NCBI GenBank assembly: GCA_943789465.1
Contig: CALSUF010000001.1
Location: 620,001-684,000, forward strand
Direction: 5' to 3'
Origin: an uncultured Flavobacteriaceae bacterium
Lineage (GTDB): Bacteria > Bacteroidota > Bacteroidia > Flavobacteriales > Flavobacteriaceae
DNA length: 64,000 bases
Part shown: in pieces, positions 35,867-46,614 of the stretch
Layout of the letters: every line of letters starts with the position of its first letter
How positions within the stretch are numbered: the first letter of the stretch is position 1
Translations under genes and position numbers: made by a program
The notes under the pieces: generated by a model
Seen by the model: the letters and a program-made list of their open reading frames with translations, nothing else
What the model was told of the DNA's origin: nothing
Databases searched by the model: none

Positions 35867-35889
35867 TTTATATCGTAACCAATATCATT

Positions 35890-36135
35890 ATGGGAACAGT
35901 AGAATTAAGAAATAAATGGAAAGAAGCGATCGGGAAGGTTGATGATCGTTTTTTGCGTATGGTGGATGCTTTGTATGAAACGTATTCAAAAGACCAAGTT
36001 GACTTTTTTGAGGAGTTGCCAAAAGAAATACAAGAGCTGCTAATAGAAAGTAGAGAAAACATAAAAAACGGAGACTTTTTTACGCACGAAGAAGTGATGT
36101 CTGAAGTTAGGAAGAAATTTAACATTTCAGAATAA
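35890..36135 (+). CDS. putative antitoxin of a type II toxin-antitoxin pair
   Basis: An 81-residue, acidic, helical protein without a signal peptide. It has the usual layout of antitoxins that pair with RelE/ParE toxins: a body of helices and a C-terminal segment (FFTHEEVMSEVRKKFN) of the type that wraps the toxin. It sits eight bases upstream of the toxin gene. I cannot assign a DNA-binding fold with confidence. Confidence 0.75.
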   Translation: MGTVELRNKWKEAIGKVDDRFLRMVDALYETYSKDQVDFFEELPKEIQELLIESRENIKNGDFFTHEEVMSEVRKKFNISE

Positions 36136-36143
36136 AAATTTTT

Positions 36144-36464
36144 ATGATGGATGTGATTTGGGGAGCAAAAGCTAAACACTCTTATATCGATGAACTTGAC
36201 AGAATAAATAAATGTCACACTGTTAAAGAAGTTGAAAAATTTATAAATCTAGTAGAAGAAGTGATTTTAAATTTAAGTACAGGTGTGTTAGAAGGAAAAG
36301 TATCCAGAGGTACAAAAATTAATTCTCTAGTAATATCTAGACAAACTACTTTATTTTTTGATATTGACAGAAACAACTCTAGATTAGAATTGTTGTTGTT
36401 TTGGAGAAATAAAGAAAATCCAATAAAATTACTAAAATTTTTAAAAGGATTTCAAAGTGAATAA
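36144..36464 (+). CDS. RelE/ParE-family toxin
   Basis: A 106-residue basic protein with the RelE/ParE pattern: VIWGAKAKHSYIDELDRI at the start, a helical middle (VKEVEKFINLVEEVILNLS), a basic strand RGTKINSLVISRQTTLFFDI and LELLLFWRNKENPIKL at the end. RelE members cleave mRNA on the ribosome and ParE members poison gyrase; sequence alone does not decide which. The start may be the first or second of two adjacent ATGs. Confidence 0.85.
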   Translation: MMDVIWGAKAKHSYIDELDRINKCHTVKEVEKFINLVEEVILNLSTGVLEGKVSRGTKINSLVISRQTTLFFDIDRNNSRLELLLFWRNKENPIKLLKFLKGFQSE

Positions 36465-36584
36465 TAGTGTGTGATTTATTAAATAATATTAGGGTTTTAA
36501 GCTCACAAGCTGAAATATAAACTTCAGACGAAAACAAACTAAATAATGATGGAAGCTACAGGTCTTAAGATGTTATAACCTCAC

Positions 36585-36621
36585 AAAAAAAGCTCCTGAA
36601 ACTATATTCAGGAGCTTTTTT
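36585..36621. terminator. bidirectional terminator between the toxin gene and groEL
   Basis: AGCTCCTGAA (36591-36600) pairs with TTCAGGAGCT (36607-36616) around a six-base loop, with an A run before and a T run after. It serves groEL on the minus strand and the toxin-antitoxin pair on the plus strand. Confidence 0.92.
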
Positions 36622-36643
36622 ATTCTTGTTGTATGTAGGTGAT

Positions 36644-38565
<1,922 letters not shown>

Positions 38566-38647
38566 ATGTTTTTAATTTTAGTATTATTATTTTTAGATAA
38601 CTTTCTAAAAGCATGCCAATCCTTGTAAACTGACAAACTTTCAGAAT

Positions 38648-38680
38648 CAAAAAATGTCAACGTGTTGGCGTTGACATTTT
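38648..38680 (-). terminator. intrinsic terminator of secG
   Basis: AAAATGTCAACG (38651-38662) and CGTTGACATTTT (38669-38680) form a perfect 12-base stem with a six-base loop. On the minus strand it is followed by a run of seven T residues (complement of 38648-38654). It separates the miaB-secG unit from groES-groEL. Confidence 0.9.
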
Positions 38681-38702
38681 ATAATTGTTGTGAAGCATTT
38701 TT

Positions 38703-39068
38703 TTATTCTGAATCTGTTGCTTCTGGAGTTGAACTTTCGTCAGTAGTTGTCTGTTGAACTGGGACTGCTACTGGTTGAGTTGTTGTTGGGGCCGCATCTA
38801 AATCAAGTGCTTTAGACTCTTGAGTATTGTTAGGGCCATCAATAGCTACATTAGACAATAAAATAAGGGCTAACAATAATGTTGCAAGTGCCCATGTGCT
38901 TTTGTCTAAAAAGTCGGATGTTTTTTTGACACCACCAACTTGTTGTGTTCCACCGCCTCCAAATGAAGAGGATAATCCTCCGCCTTTGGGATTTTGAACC
39001 ATAATAACAACGACAAGTAGAAAAGCTACTATGACGATAAGAACTAGAAATATTGAAAATGTACTCAT
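38703..39068 (-). CDS. secG: preprotein translocase subunit SecG
   Basis: A small SecYEG subunit, 121 residues. It has two membrane helices (about 5-25 and 57-77) flanking the family loop MVQNPKGGGLSSSFGGGGTQQVGG, with KSTWALAT before the second helix. A long threonine/proline-rich tail of about 40 residues follows, as in other Bacteroidota SecG proteins. It overlaps the stop of the preceding gene by one base. Confidence 0.94.
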   Translation of the reverse strand: MSTFSIFLVLIVIVAFLLVVVIMVQNPKGGGLSSSFGGGGTQQVGGVKKTSDFLDKSTWALATLLLALILLSNVAIDGPNNTQESKALDLDAAPTTTQPVAVPVQQTTTDESSTPEATDSE

Positions 39069-39859
39069 TATAAATTATTTTTTTCTTGTAAGACTTTTAC
39101 TGCTTGAATTTGGTCTGCAAATAAACTACTTTTTTCTGGATATTTCAAACTTAAAATACGGTAAGACTGTATTGCTTTATCATAGTTTTTTTGTTCTACA
39201 TATATTCTTGCTAAAGTTTCTGTCATTAAGTTCTCTGTTTCAAATACAGAATCCTCAGCTATATTGATAAGTTTTGAGTCTTTGTCAAGAGGTTTAAGCT
39301 TGGGTTTGTTTGAGATAAAGGCATCAATAAGCGCAAAATTTTTGTCGCGATTTGATTCTTTTTCAGACTCAGTTGATTCGGTACGGACAATCGGTTTTTT
39401 TTGTGTCAAACTCAGCCATTCAGAGAATGAAAAAGTTTCGGTTTTTTCAAATTGTAACGGTTTTCCGAGTTCTAATTTGGTTTCTAAGTTTTCTTCTTTT
39501 AGATGAGATGAGAGGCCTTTTTCTACAGGGTAATTTGAAGAAATATCCTGAAATTCTGCAACCTTAATTGTTTTGATTTGATCAAAATTTTGTTTGATAT
39601 GTGTCGAAATATCATTTTGCAAAAATTCCGTTGAAGTAATAAAATCGAACAATACTGTACGATCGGTTGTGTAGGCTGCCGTTGTTTTGAGTTCTTGATT
39701 GTATTTGAAACTCCCTAGGTCTTTTAACCCTTTCAAATAGATGGCTCGCGCCGATTGGAAATATGGAAATTCTTCAATAATAGCAGAGACATGACTCACT
39801 TGATCTTTGTCTAAAGACGTAGGATGATGTAATAGATATGTGAAGTCAGATGTATTCAT
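39068..39859 (-). CDS. TPR-like protein of unknown function
   Basis: A 263-residue soluble protein. The N-terminal 85 residues are a conserved helical domain (FPYFQSARAIYLKGL). The middle is charged and variable. The C-terminus holds one clear TPR-like repeat (TETLARIYVEQKNYDKAIQSYRILSLKYPEKSS). It is regularly found between lptE and secG in Flavobacteriaceae. Function unknown; protein-protein contact is likely. Confidence 0.8.
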   Translation of the reverse strand: MNTSDFTYLLHHPTSLDKDQVSHVSAIIEEFPYFQSARAIYLKGLKDLGSFKYNQELKTTAAYTTDRTVLFDFITSTEFLQNDISTHIKQNFDQIKTIKVAEFQDISSNYPVEKGLSSHLKEENLETKLELGKPLQFEKTETFSFSEWLSLTQKKPIVRTESTESEKESNRDKNFALIDAFISNKPKLKPLDKDSKLINIAEDSVFETENLMTETLARIYVEQKNYDKAIQSYRILSLKYPEKSSLFADQIQAVKVLQEKNNL

Positions 39860-39863
39860 AAAG

Positions 39864-40376
39864 TTACCAGTTGGCTAAGGAAGCATTTATAACATCCTGT
39901 GTGATGCGTTCAAAAATTTCTTCTACAGCGGTTGTTTTTTGAGAGCCTACGAGTTGTGCGCTTCCTGCATAATCATAAAAAAAAGTAAAACGTTTTTCAA
40001 AGTCAGCTTCCTCGTCGTTTGTATTTGTGAAAATTAAATTGACACTAATTGTTAATCTGTTTTGCGCAGCTGTATTGCTAGAGGTGGCTGTGGTTGGAGA
40101 AATTCGATACTCAACAATTTCGCCTTCGTATATAATGTCACCATTTGATTTAACAAGATCCAGGTTGGTTTGATTTAAAATCAGATCTTGAAGTGCTAGA
40201 GTAAAATCACGCTCAATCCCTGGCTCAATTAGTGCTGCGGTATTTTGAAAATAGTTTACCTGAAAGGTCTTTGTATCGGAGCTTAAAGAAATTCCTGTAA
40301 AGGAGTAAGCTCCGCAACCCACAACAAGTGCAAAAGCGCTAATCATTAAGCTGTATTTTAAAACTTTAGAGGTCAT
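39864..40376 (-). CDS. lptE: LptE-family lipopolysaccharide assembly lipoprotein
   Basis: A 170-residue lipoprotein with lipobox ending at C21 (LVVGC). The following GAYSFTGISL, FQVNYFQNTA, FTLALQDLILNQTNLDLV and YEGEIVEYRI match the Bacteroidota LptE family, which plugs LptD in the outer membrane. It starts 11 bases inside the upstream sigma54-activator gene, so the two are translationally coupled. Confidence 0.87.
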   Translation of the reverse strand: MTSKVLKYSLMISAFALVVGCGAYSFTGISLSSDTKTFQVNYFQNTAALIEPGIERDFTLALQDLILNQTNLDLVKSNGDIIYEGEIVEYRISPTTATSSNTAAQNRLTISVNLIFTNTNDEEADFEKRFTFFYDYAGSAQLVGSQKTTAVEEIFERITQDVINASLANW

Positions 40377-41631
40377 ATTGTTTTATTTTTCTATATAAAG
40401 TACGTTCACTAATTCCTAATTCATCTGCCGCTAATTTACGCTTTCCTTTGTGACGTTCAAGCGATTTTTTAATAAGTTCCAATTCTTTATCGTGTAGAGA
40501 TAGGGTTTCTTCTTCCTCTTCAACTGCATCAATATAAGTGAATTTTTCCTCATTATCTTTTACGATTTCAACGGTATTTTCTTCTCGTTGTTTTGCTGGA
40601 AGTGCTAAAAATTTTGATTCTTCTTCGGATTCTAAAGTTTCCTCTTTGTTATATATTTTTTGAATTAAACCTTCGTTGTTTTTTTGAACATCACTGTGAT
40701 TTTCGTTTTGCATCAACTCCATGGTCAGTTTTTTGAGGTCGTTCAAATCACTTTTCATATCAAATAAAACTTTGTACAGAATTTCTCTTTCTGTACTAAA
40801 ATCACTTTGACTTTTATTTTTCCCTTGCACTGTTGGGAAATTTCCTCCCATATTTGGTAAATATGTTTTCAATGTCAATACATCAATCATTCTTGAAGAT
40901 TCTAATACAGATATTTGTTCAGCAATGTTCCTCAGTTGTCGCACATTTCCACTCCATCGATAATTGATAAGTGCTTCAATTGCTTGGTCATCGAGTCGAA
41001 TGGTGGGCATCTTGTATTTTAAGGCAAAATCACTCGCAAACTTTCTAAACAACAAATGAATATCGTCTTTTCGATCTCGAAGTGAAGGCAGTAAAATTTC
41101 AACGGTACTCAGTCTATAATAAAGATCTTCACGAAACTTTTCTTTTTCAATGGCTTCAAACATGTTCACATTGGTAGCGGCAACTATTCTAACATCTGTT
41201 TTTAAAACGGTACTAGAACCTACTTTTATAAACTCACCGTTTTCTAACACACGTAACAATCGAACTTGAGTGGTTAGTGGAAGTTCTCCTACTTCATCCA
41301 AAAATATGGTGCCTCCGTTGGCAACTTCAAAGTAGCCTGAACGGCTTTGAGTTGCCCCTGTAAACGCACCTTTTTCATGTCCAAAAAGCTCACTATCTAT
41401 AGTGCCTTCTGGAATAGCGCCACAATTGACGGCGATATATTTTCCGTGTTTTCGATGCGAAAGTTGATGTATTATTTTAGGAATACTTTCTTTTCCAACA
41501 CCACTTTCTCCAGTAACTAACACCGAAATATCTGTCGGTGCTACCTGAACGGCTTTTTCTATAGCACGATTTAAACCCGTATCATTTCCAATGATACTAA
41601 ACCGCTGTTTTATAGATTGAACTGTTTCCAT
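40366..41631 (-). CDS. sigma54-interacting transcriptional activator (AAA+, Fis-type HTH)
   Basis: An enhancer-binding protein of 421 residues. Seen: Walker A GESGVGKE near residue 40, the sigma54-contact motif GAFTGA near 90, FLDEVGELP (Walker B), FREDLYYRLS and NVRQLRN, then a charged linker of about 110 residues and a C-terminal Fis-type HTH (KLAADELGISERTLYRKI). There is no N-terminal receiver or sensor domain, so its signal is unknown. It lies two bases after miaB and overlaps lptE. Confidence 0.93.
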   Translation of the reverse strand: METVQSIKQRFSIIGNDTGLNRAIEKAVQVAPTDISVLVTGESGVGKESIPKIIHQLSHRKHGKYIAVNCGAIPEGTIDSELFGHEKGAFTGATQSRSGYFEVANGGTIFLDEVGELPLTTQVRLLRVLENGEFIKVGSSTVLKTDVRIVAATNVNMFEAIEKEKFREDLYYRLSTVEILLPSLRDRKDDIHLLFRKFASDFALKYKMPTIRLDDQAIEALINYRWSGNVRQLRNIAEQISVLESSRMIDVLTLKTYLPNMGGNFPTVQGKNKSQSDFSTEREILYKVLFDMKSDLNDLKKLTMELMQNENHSDVQKNNEGLIQKIYNKEETLESEEESKFLALPAKQREENTVEIVKDNEEKFTYIDAVEEEEETLSLHDKELELIKKSLERHKGKRKLAADELGISERTLYRKIKQYDL

Positions 41632-41633
41632 AA

Positions 41634-43098
41634 TTAATTATTTTTAGACAAACCGATGGCTTTTCCAATAAGGGTAGCACTTGTACATTTATGTATTTTA
41701 ACCATTACAAAATCTCCGATCTTATAGTCTTCTTTTGGAAATACTGCCACCGTATTTTGAGCACTTCTTCCAGACCATTGAGAAGTAGATTTTTTTGATT
41801 CTTTTTCAATCAGCACTTCAACTGTTTGATTTAGAAATTGCTCAGTTCTGAAAAGGCCATGTGCAGCGTTGGAGTTCAACAACTTCAGCTAAACGTCTTT
41901 TTTTAGTTTCAAAAGGAACATCATCATCGAGTTTTCTCTCAGCCATGGTGCCTGGACGTTCGGAATAGGCATACATATACCCAAAACTATACTTGACAAC
42001 GTCCATTAAACTCAGGGTATCTTGATGGTCTTTTTCCGTTTCGGTTGGAAACCCACAAATCATATCTTGAGAAATTGTACAATCAGGAATAATGGTTTTA
42101 ATATTATTTATGAGTTCAATATACTCTTCCCGTGTATGCTGACGGTTCATTTCTTTTAAAATCCTGTTACTTCCACTTTGAACAGGGAGGTGCACATGGT
42201 TGCAGATATTCTGATGCTTTGCCATCGATCTGATCACATCTAAGGACATGTCTTGCGGATTGGAAGTCGAAAATCGAAAACGCATATTTGAGTGTGCTTT
42301 TGCACATAGATCCAAGAGTCCAGCAAAATCAACTGCTGTCGCTTTTTGCATGTCCGTAGCTTTTGTAAAATCTTTTTTAAGTCCACCACCATACCATAGG
42401 TAGCTATCTACATTTTGCCCCAAAAGAGTTACTTCTTTAAATCCTTTATCCCATAAATCACTAATTTCTTCAAGAATACTTTGAGGATCTCTACTGCGTT
42501 CGCGCCCCCTTGTAAAAGGCACCACACAAAACGTACACATATTATCGCAGCCTCTTGTGATGGATACAAAAGCTGTAACACCGTTTGTATTTAGCCTTAC
42601 AGGTGAAATATCGCCATATGTTTCATCTTTAGAAAGAATGACATTTACGGCACTTCGTCCTTCGTTCACTTCAGAAATTAGATTGGGAAGGTCTTTGTAA
42701 GCATCAGGTCCTACAACAAGGTCTACAATTTTTTCTTCTTCTAAAAACTTACTTTTAAGTCGTTCTGCCATACACCCCAAAACGCCTACTTTCATTTTTG
42801 GATTGATGCGCTTAACAGCATTGTATTTTTCGAGTCGTTTGCGTACCGTTTGCTCTGCTTTATCTCGAATAGAACAGGTGTTAACTAACACTAGGTCGGC
42901 TTCCTCAAGAACTTGAGTGGTATTATAACCTTGTTTTGAAAGGATAGAAGCTACAATCTCACTGTCACTAAAATTCATAGCACAGCCATAACTTTCTATA
43001 AACAGTTTTTTGGTGTTTTCTAGTTTAGGGGTAATGGCTAATTTTGAGCCTTGAACCGTTTCATCAATTGTTTTATCCATAATAGTTTCAATATCCAT
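41634..43098 (-). pseudogene. miaB: tRNA-2-methylthio-N6-dimethylallyladenosine synthase, frameshifted near 41865
   Basis: A radical SAM methylthiotransferase for A37 of tRNA. The N-terminal cluster ligands ([21 protein letters not shown]) and the radical SAM motif [10 protein letters not shown] are intact. The frame breaks after [10 protein letters not shown] and stops at 41842. The TRAM domain continues in another frame as [20 protein letters not shown] down to 41634. One extra base in the minus-strand CGCTGCACAT (41859-41868) explains it. The open frame begins at 43119, but that ATG lies in the promoter's -7 box, so 43098 is the better start. The shift may be a sequencing error or a real loss of the tRNA-binding TRAM domain. 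Confidence 0.9.
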
Positions 43099-43116
43099 TG
43101 AGGGACAATAAGCATG

Positions 43117-43149
43117 CAAAGATACAATAATTTTATTTTTTATGACAAA
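43117..43149 (-). promoter_or_regulatory. promoter of the miaB - lptE - secG unit
   Basis: On the minus strand TTTG (43149-43146), 21 bases, then TATCTTTG (43124-43117). Both boxes and the spacing fit the Bacteroidota consensus exactly. It precedes the miaB start at 43098. Confidence 0.75.
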
Positions 43150-43156
43150 GTGTCAT
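43142..43156. promoter_or_regulatory. perfect palindrome over the -33 box of the miaB promoter
   Basis: ATGACA (43142-43147), AAG, TGTCAT (43151-43156). The palindrome contains the TTTG of the promoter on the minus strand, so a dimeric regulator bound here would block it. No binding protein is known from the sequence. Confidence 0.45.
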
Positions 43157-43232
43157 GATTTTAGTATTTTATTTTGATTTCACAAAACAATCTTCTTTAT
43201 TTGGAAACTATTAGATTTCAAAATTATAAAAT

Positions 43233-44009
43233 ATGTATGCATTTCAAACGATATTAAACAAAATTCAAAGTTCTGAATTGATAGATTTTGGAGATTTATT
43301 CAATGAGTCTTTAAGTTTGTTTAAAAAAGTATGGATTCAAGGACTGTTACTTCAGATATTTTCCATCATCATTATGCTTCCATTTATGATCAGTCTATAT
43401 CTACCGTATTTCACACTTGCATTAAATGGCAATTTGAATCAACAGATGGGTTCTGCAGATTTAAGCAGTGCTCTAATTGAAGAATATGGCACTTCTTTAG
43501 TATGGATTTATTTATTGATGTTTGCAGTGAGTCTCGTGTCGTCTCTATTGTACTTAGGGTTTTATAGAATTGTAAAAGAAATGGACCATGAAAACCCCTT
43601 TGTTTTGTCTGATTTCTTTTATTTTTTTAAAAGACCAGTTTTTGGAAAAGCGCTAGGGGTCTTATTGACTTACACAGGGATTACTATTATAGCAGCATTG
43701 CTATGCGTTTTTCCTTTAATTTATGCGATAGTCCCTTTATTGTTTATGCTTCCTGTATTTGCTTACAACTCTCATTTGTCAATCTCTGAAATCGTGAAGG
43801 TAGCCTTTGCTTTGGGAAACAAAAAATGGGGAATTACGTTTTTAATACTCCTATTAAATATGATTTTATTTTATGTCGTTACATTTGTAACTTGTGGCTT
43901 AGGAGCTTTGTTTATCAGTTGTTTTTTGTACTTGCCACAATATATTATTTATAAAAAAGTAATAGGATTTGATACCCCTGAATCAGCATCTCAATCGATT
44001 GTTTTGTAA
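43233..44009 (+). CDS. integral membrane protein of unknown function
   Basis: A 258-residue protein with a soluble N-terminus (FGDLFNESLSLFKKVWIQG) followed by about five to six membrane helices. The LGFYRIVKEMD and FFYFFKRPVFGKALG segments recur in flavobacterial homologues. I know of no function. It is divergent from miaB and precedes topA with a 128-base gap. Confidence 0.75.
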   Translation: MYAFQTILNKIQSSELIDFGDLFNESLSLFKKVWIQGLLLQIFSIIIMLPFMISLYLPYFTLALNGNLNQQMGSADLSSALIEEYGTSLVWIYLLMFAVSLVSSLLYLGFYRIVKEMDHENPFVLSDFFYFFKRPVFGKALGVLLTYTGITIIAALLCVFPLIYAIVPLLFMLPVFAYNSHLSISEIVKVAFALGNKKWGITFLILLLNMILFYVVTFVTCGLGALFISCFLYLPQYIIYKKVIGFDTPESASQSIVL

Positions 44010-44108
44010 GTTTTTAACTCCAACTAAATAACTATCAAAAACGCTTGTAATATGCAGTTGTTTTTATGTTTGTCAAAAAAATAAAATAAAGAAATAAAAA
44101 AAATCCTC

Positions 44109-44116
44109 TACATTTG
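44109..44116 (+). promoter_or_regulatory. -7 promoter box of topA
   Basis: TACATTTG matches TAnnTTTG and ends 20 bases before the topA ATG. A -33 TTTG at proper spacing is not seen. Confidence 0.5.
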
Positions 44117-44136
44117 TACTTCTCTAAAAATAAGAT

Positions 44137-46614
44137 ATGGCTAAGAATTTAGTGATTGTTGAGTCCCCTGCTAAGGCAAAAACTATAGAAAAATTTCTAG
44201 GAAAAGACTTCAAAGTTGAGTCTAGTTTTGGACACATTGCAGACTTACCTTCCAAAGAATTGGGGGTAGATGTTGATGGTGATTTCAAACCAAAATATGA
44301 AGTTTCAACCGACAAAAAAACGGTTGTTAGCAAACTAAAAACATTGGCCAAAAAAGCTGAAATTGTTTGGTTGGCAAGTGATGAGGACAGAGAGGGTGAG
44401 GCTATTGCATGGCATTTAGCAGAAACCCTAAAGTTAGATAAATCCAAAACCAAACGGATTGTTTTTCATGAAATTACAAAAACAGCAATAGATAAAGCCG
44501 TTAAAAATCCTCGCGGAATTGATTATAACTTAGTAGATGCACAACAAGCGCGACGTGTTTTGGATCGAATTGTAGGATATGAATTGTCTCCAGTCTTATG
44601 GCGAAAAGTAAAAGGAGGTCTCTCGGCTGGACGTGTTCAGTCGGTTTCTGTTCGATTAATTGTAGAGCGTGAACGTGAAATCCAAAAATTTCAATCACAA
44701 GCAACTTTTAGAATTGATGCAGAATTTACAACTGCTAATGGAAAGGTGTTTAAAGCAAAACTTCCTAAGGCATTTGACAGCGAATCTGCTGCAAAAGCAT
44801 TTTTAGAAAAAAATAGCAATGCTTCTTTTTCAGTTTCAAGCCTGGAAAAAAAACCGGCTAAAAAATCACCAGCACCGCCATTTACGACCTCTACATTACA
44901 ACAAGAGGCTTCTCGAAAATTATATTTTTCGGTAAGTAAAACAATGAACATGGCTCAGCGACTTTATGAAGCTGGTTTGATTACCTACATGAGAACCGAT
45001 AGTGTGAATCTTTCACAAGAAGCACGGAATACTGCCGCTCAAGAAATCACCTCCTCGTATGGAGATGCTTATAGCAAGCCTCGGAACTTTAAAGGAAAAT
45101 CTAAAGGCGCACAAGAAGCGCATGAGGCCATTCGTCCCACTAATTTCTCAACCCATTCGGTAAACATAGAGAGAGATCAAGCACGACTGTACGATCTTAT
45201 TTGGAAACGCGCCATAGCCTCACAAATGAGTGATGCTCAACTGGAACGCACCAACGTAAAAATCAGTACCCCTAACCACAGCGAAACATTCACAGCAAAT
45301 GGTGAGGTGATTAAATTTGATGGATTTTTAAAAGTATATTTAGAAGGAACTGATGAAGAAAATTTAGAACAAGAAGGAATGTTGCCAGCGATGACACTTA
45401 ATGAAGCGTTAGGCAATAACTATATAACAGCTACGGAGCGTTTTTCGAGACCTCCTTACAGGTACACGGAAGCTTCTTTAGTAAAAAAATTAGAAGAATT
45501 AGGAATCGGAAGACCCTCCACCTATGCTCCTACAATTTCAACTATTCAAAACAGAAAATATGTTGAGAAAGGCTCTGTTGATGGTGCAGAACGAAACTAC
45601 TCTTTATGGACGTTGTTTGAAGGGGAACTAACAGGAAAAAAACTCACCGAAAAGTATGGCTCTGATAAAGGAAAGCTAGTACCAACAGATATAGGAATGA
45701 TTGTAACTGATTTTTTAGTGAATCATTTTGAAGCTATTTTAGATTATAATTTCACCGCTAAAGTGGAAGCTGATTTTGATTTAATCGCCAGCGGAAAAGA
45801 GGATTGGACAAAAATGATGAAGTCTTTTTATAAAGAGTTTCATCCACAAGTTGAAGACGTTAGTCAAAATGCAGAGCGTGAATCTGGAGAACGTATTTTA
45901 GGAACAGACCCAAAATCGGGACGTCAATTGAGTGTACGTTTAGGGAAGTTTGGACCGATAGTTCAGATAGGTAAAGCAGATGAAGAAGAAAAACAAGTCT
46001 TTGCAAGTGTACCACCTAACTTTCAGCTAGCAGCCATTACTTTTGATGAGGCTTTGGAATTATTTAAACTTCCTAAAGATTTAGGAGTTTATAAAGGTGA
46101 AGATCTTATTGTGAATAATGGTCGTTTTGGTCCTTACGTAAAGTTTGGAGATAAATTCATATCCCTTCCTAAAGGGTTAGATCCAATGCGTGTTGAAATA
46201 GAAGATGCGATTGAATTAGTTAAAGAAAAAGAAGCTGCTGACGCTCCAATATATGAATACGACGGCTTGCCAGTTCAAAAAGGTAAAGGTCGATTTGGGC
46301 CGTTTATCAAATGGAATAACATGTTTATTAATGTCAATAAAAAATATGATTGGGACCATCTTTCAAACGATGATATTGAAACTCTAATCAAGGATAAAAT
46401 CCAGAAGGAAATTGATAAATTGATTCATGACTGGGAAGAAGATGGTATTCGTGTTGAAAAAGCACGATGGGGACGTCACAATATCATACAAGGAAAAACT
46501 AAAATTGAACTTCCAAAAACAGTAGATGCGACTAAACTTACTCTTGAAGAAGTAAAAGGCATTATTGCTAAAAATGCACCCAAGAAAAAAACAAGAGCTA
46601 AAAAGAAAAAATAA
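44137..46614 (+). CDS. topA: DNA topoisomerase I
   Basis: A type IA topoisomerase, 825 residues, which relaxes negative supercoils. Seen: the TOPRIM domain with VIVESPAKAKTIEKFLG at the start and LASDEDREGEAIAWH near residue 86, the active-site tyrosine in LITYMRTDSVNLS near 285, HEAIRPTN near 325 and GRPSTYAPTISTIQNRKYV near 465. The C-terminus has repeats of the PFIKW/GPYVKFG type instead of cysteine zinc fingers and ends in a lysine-rich tail. Its stop overlaps the next start by one base. Confidence 0.97.
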   Translation: MAKNLVIVESPAKAKTIEKFLGKDFKVESSFGHIADLPSKELGVDVDGDFKPKYEVSTDKKTVVSKLKTLAKKAEIVWLASDEDREGEAIAWHLAETLKLDKSKTKRIVFHEITKTAIDKAVKNPRGIDYNLVDAQQARRVLDRIVGYELSPVLWRKVKGGLSAGRVQSVSVRLIVEREREIQKFQSQATFRIDAEFTTANGKVFKAKLPKAFDSESAAKAFLEKNSNASFSVSSLEKKPAKKSPAPPFTTSTLQQEASRKLYFSVSKTMNMAQRLYEAGLITYMRTDSVNLSQEARNTAAQEITSSYGDAYSKPRNFKGKSKGAQEAHEAIRPTNFSTHSVNIERDQARLYDLIWKRAIASQMSDAQLERTNVKISTPNHSETFTANGEVIKFDGFLKVYLEGTDEENLEQEGMLPAMTLNEALGNNYITATERFSRPPYRYTEASLVKKLEELGIGRPSTYAPTISTIQNRKYVEKGSVDGAERNYSLWTLFEGELTGKKLTEKYGSDKGKLVPTDIGMIVTDFLVNHFEAILDYNFTAKVEADFDLIASGKEDWTKMMKSFYKEFHPQVEDVSQNAERESGERILGTDPKSGRQLSVRLGKFGPIVQIGKADEEEKQVFASVPPNFQLAAITFDEALELFKLPKDLGVYKGEDLIVNNGRFGPYVKFGDKFISLPKGLDPMRVEIEDAIELVKEKEAADAPIYEYDGLPVQKGKGRFGPFIKWNNMFINVNKKYDWDHLSNDDIETLIKDKIQKEIDKLIHDWEEDGIRVEKARWGRHNIIQGKTKIELPKTVDATKLTLEEVKGIIAKNAPKKKTRAKKKK

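Noticed and set aside
38566-38702. CIRCE element before groES
   Set aside because: The TTAGCACTC-N9-GAGTGCTAA pattern is not present in any recognisable form.
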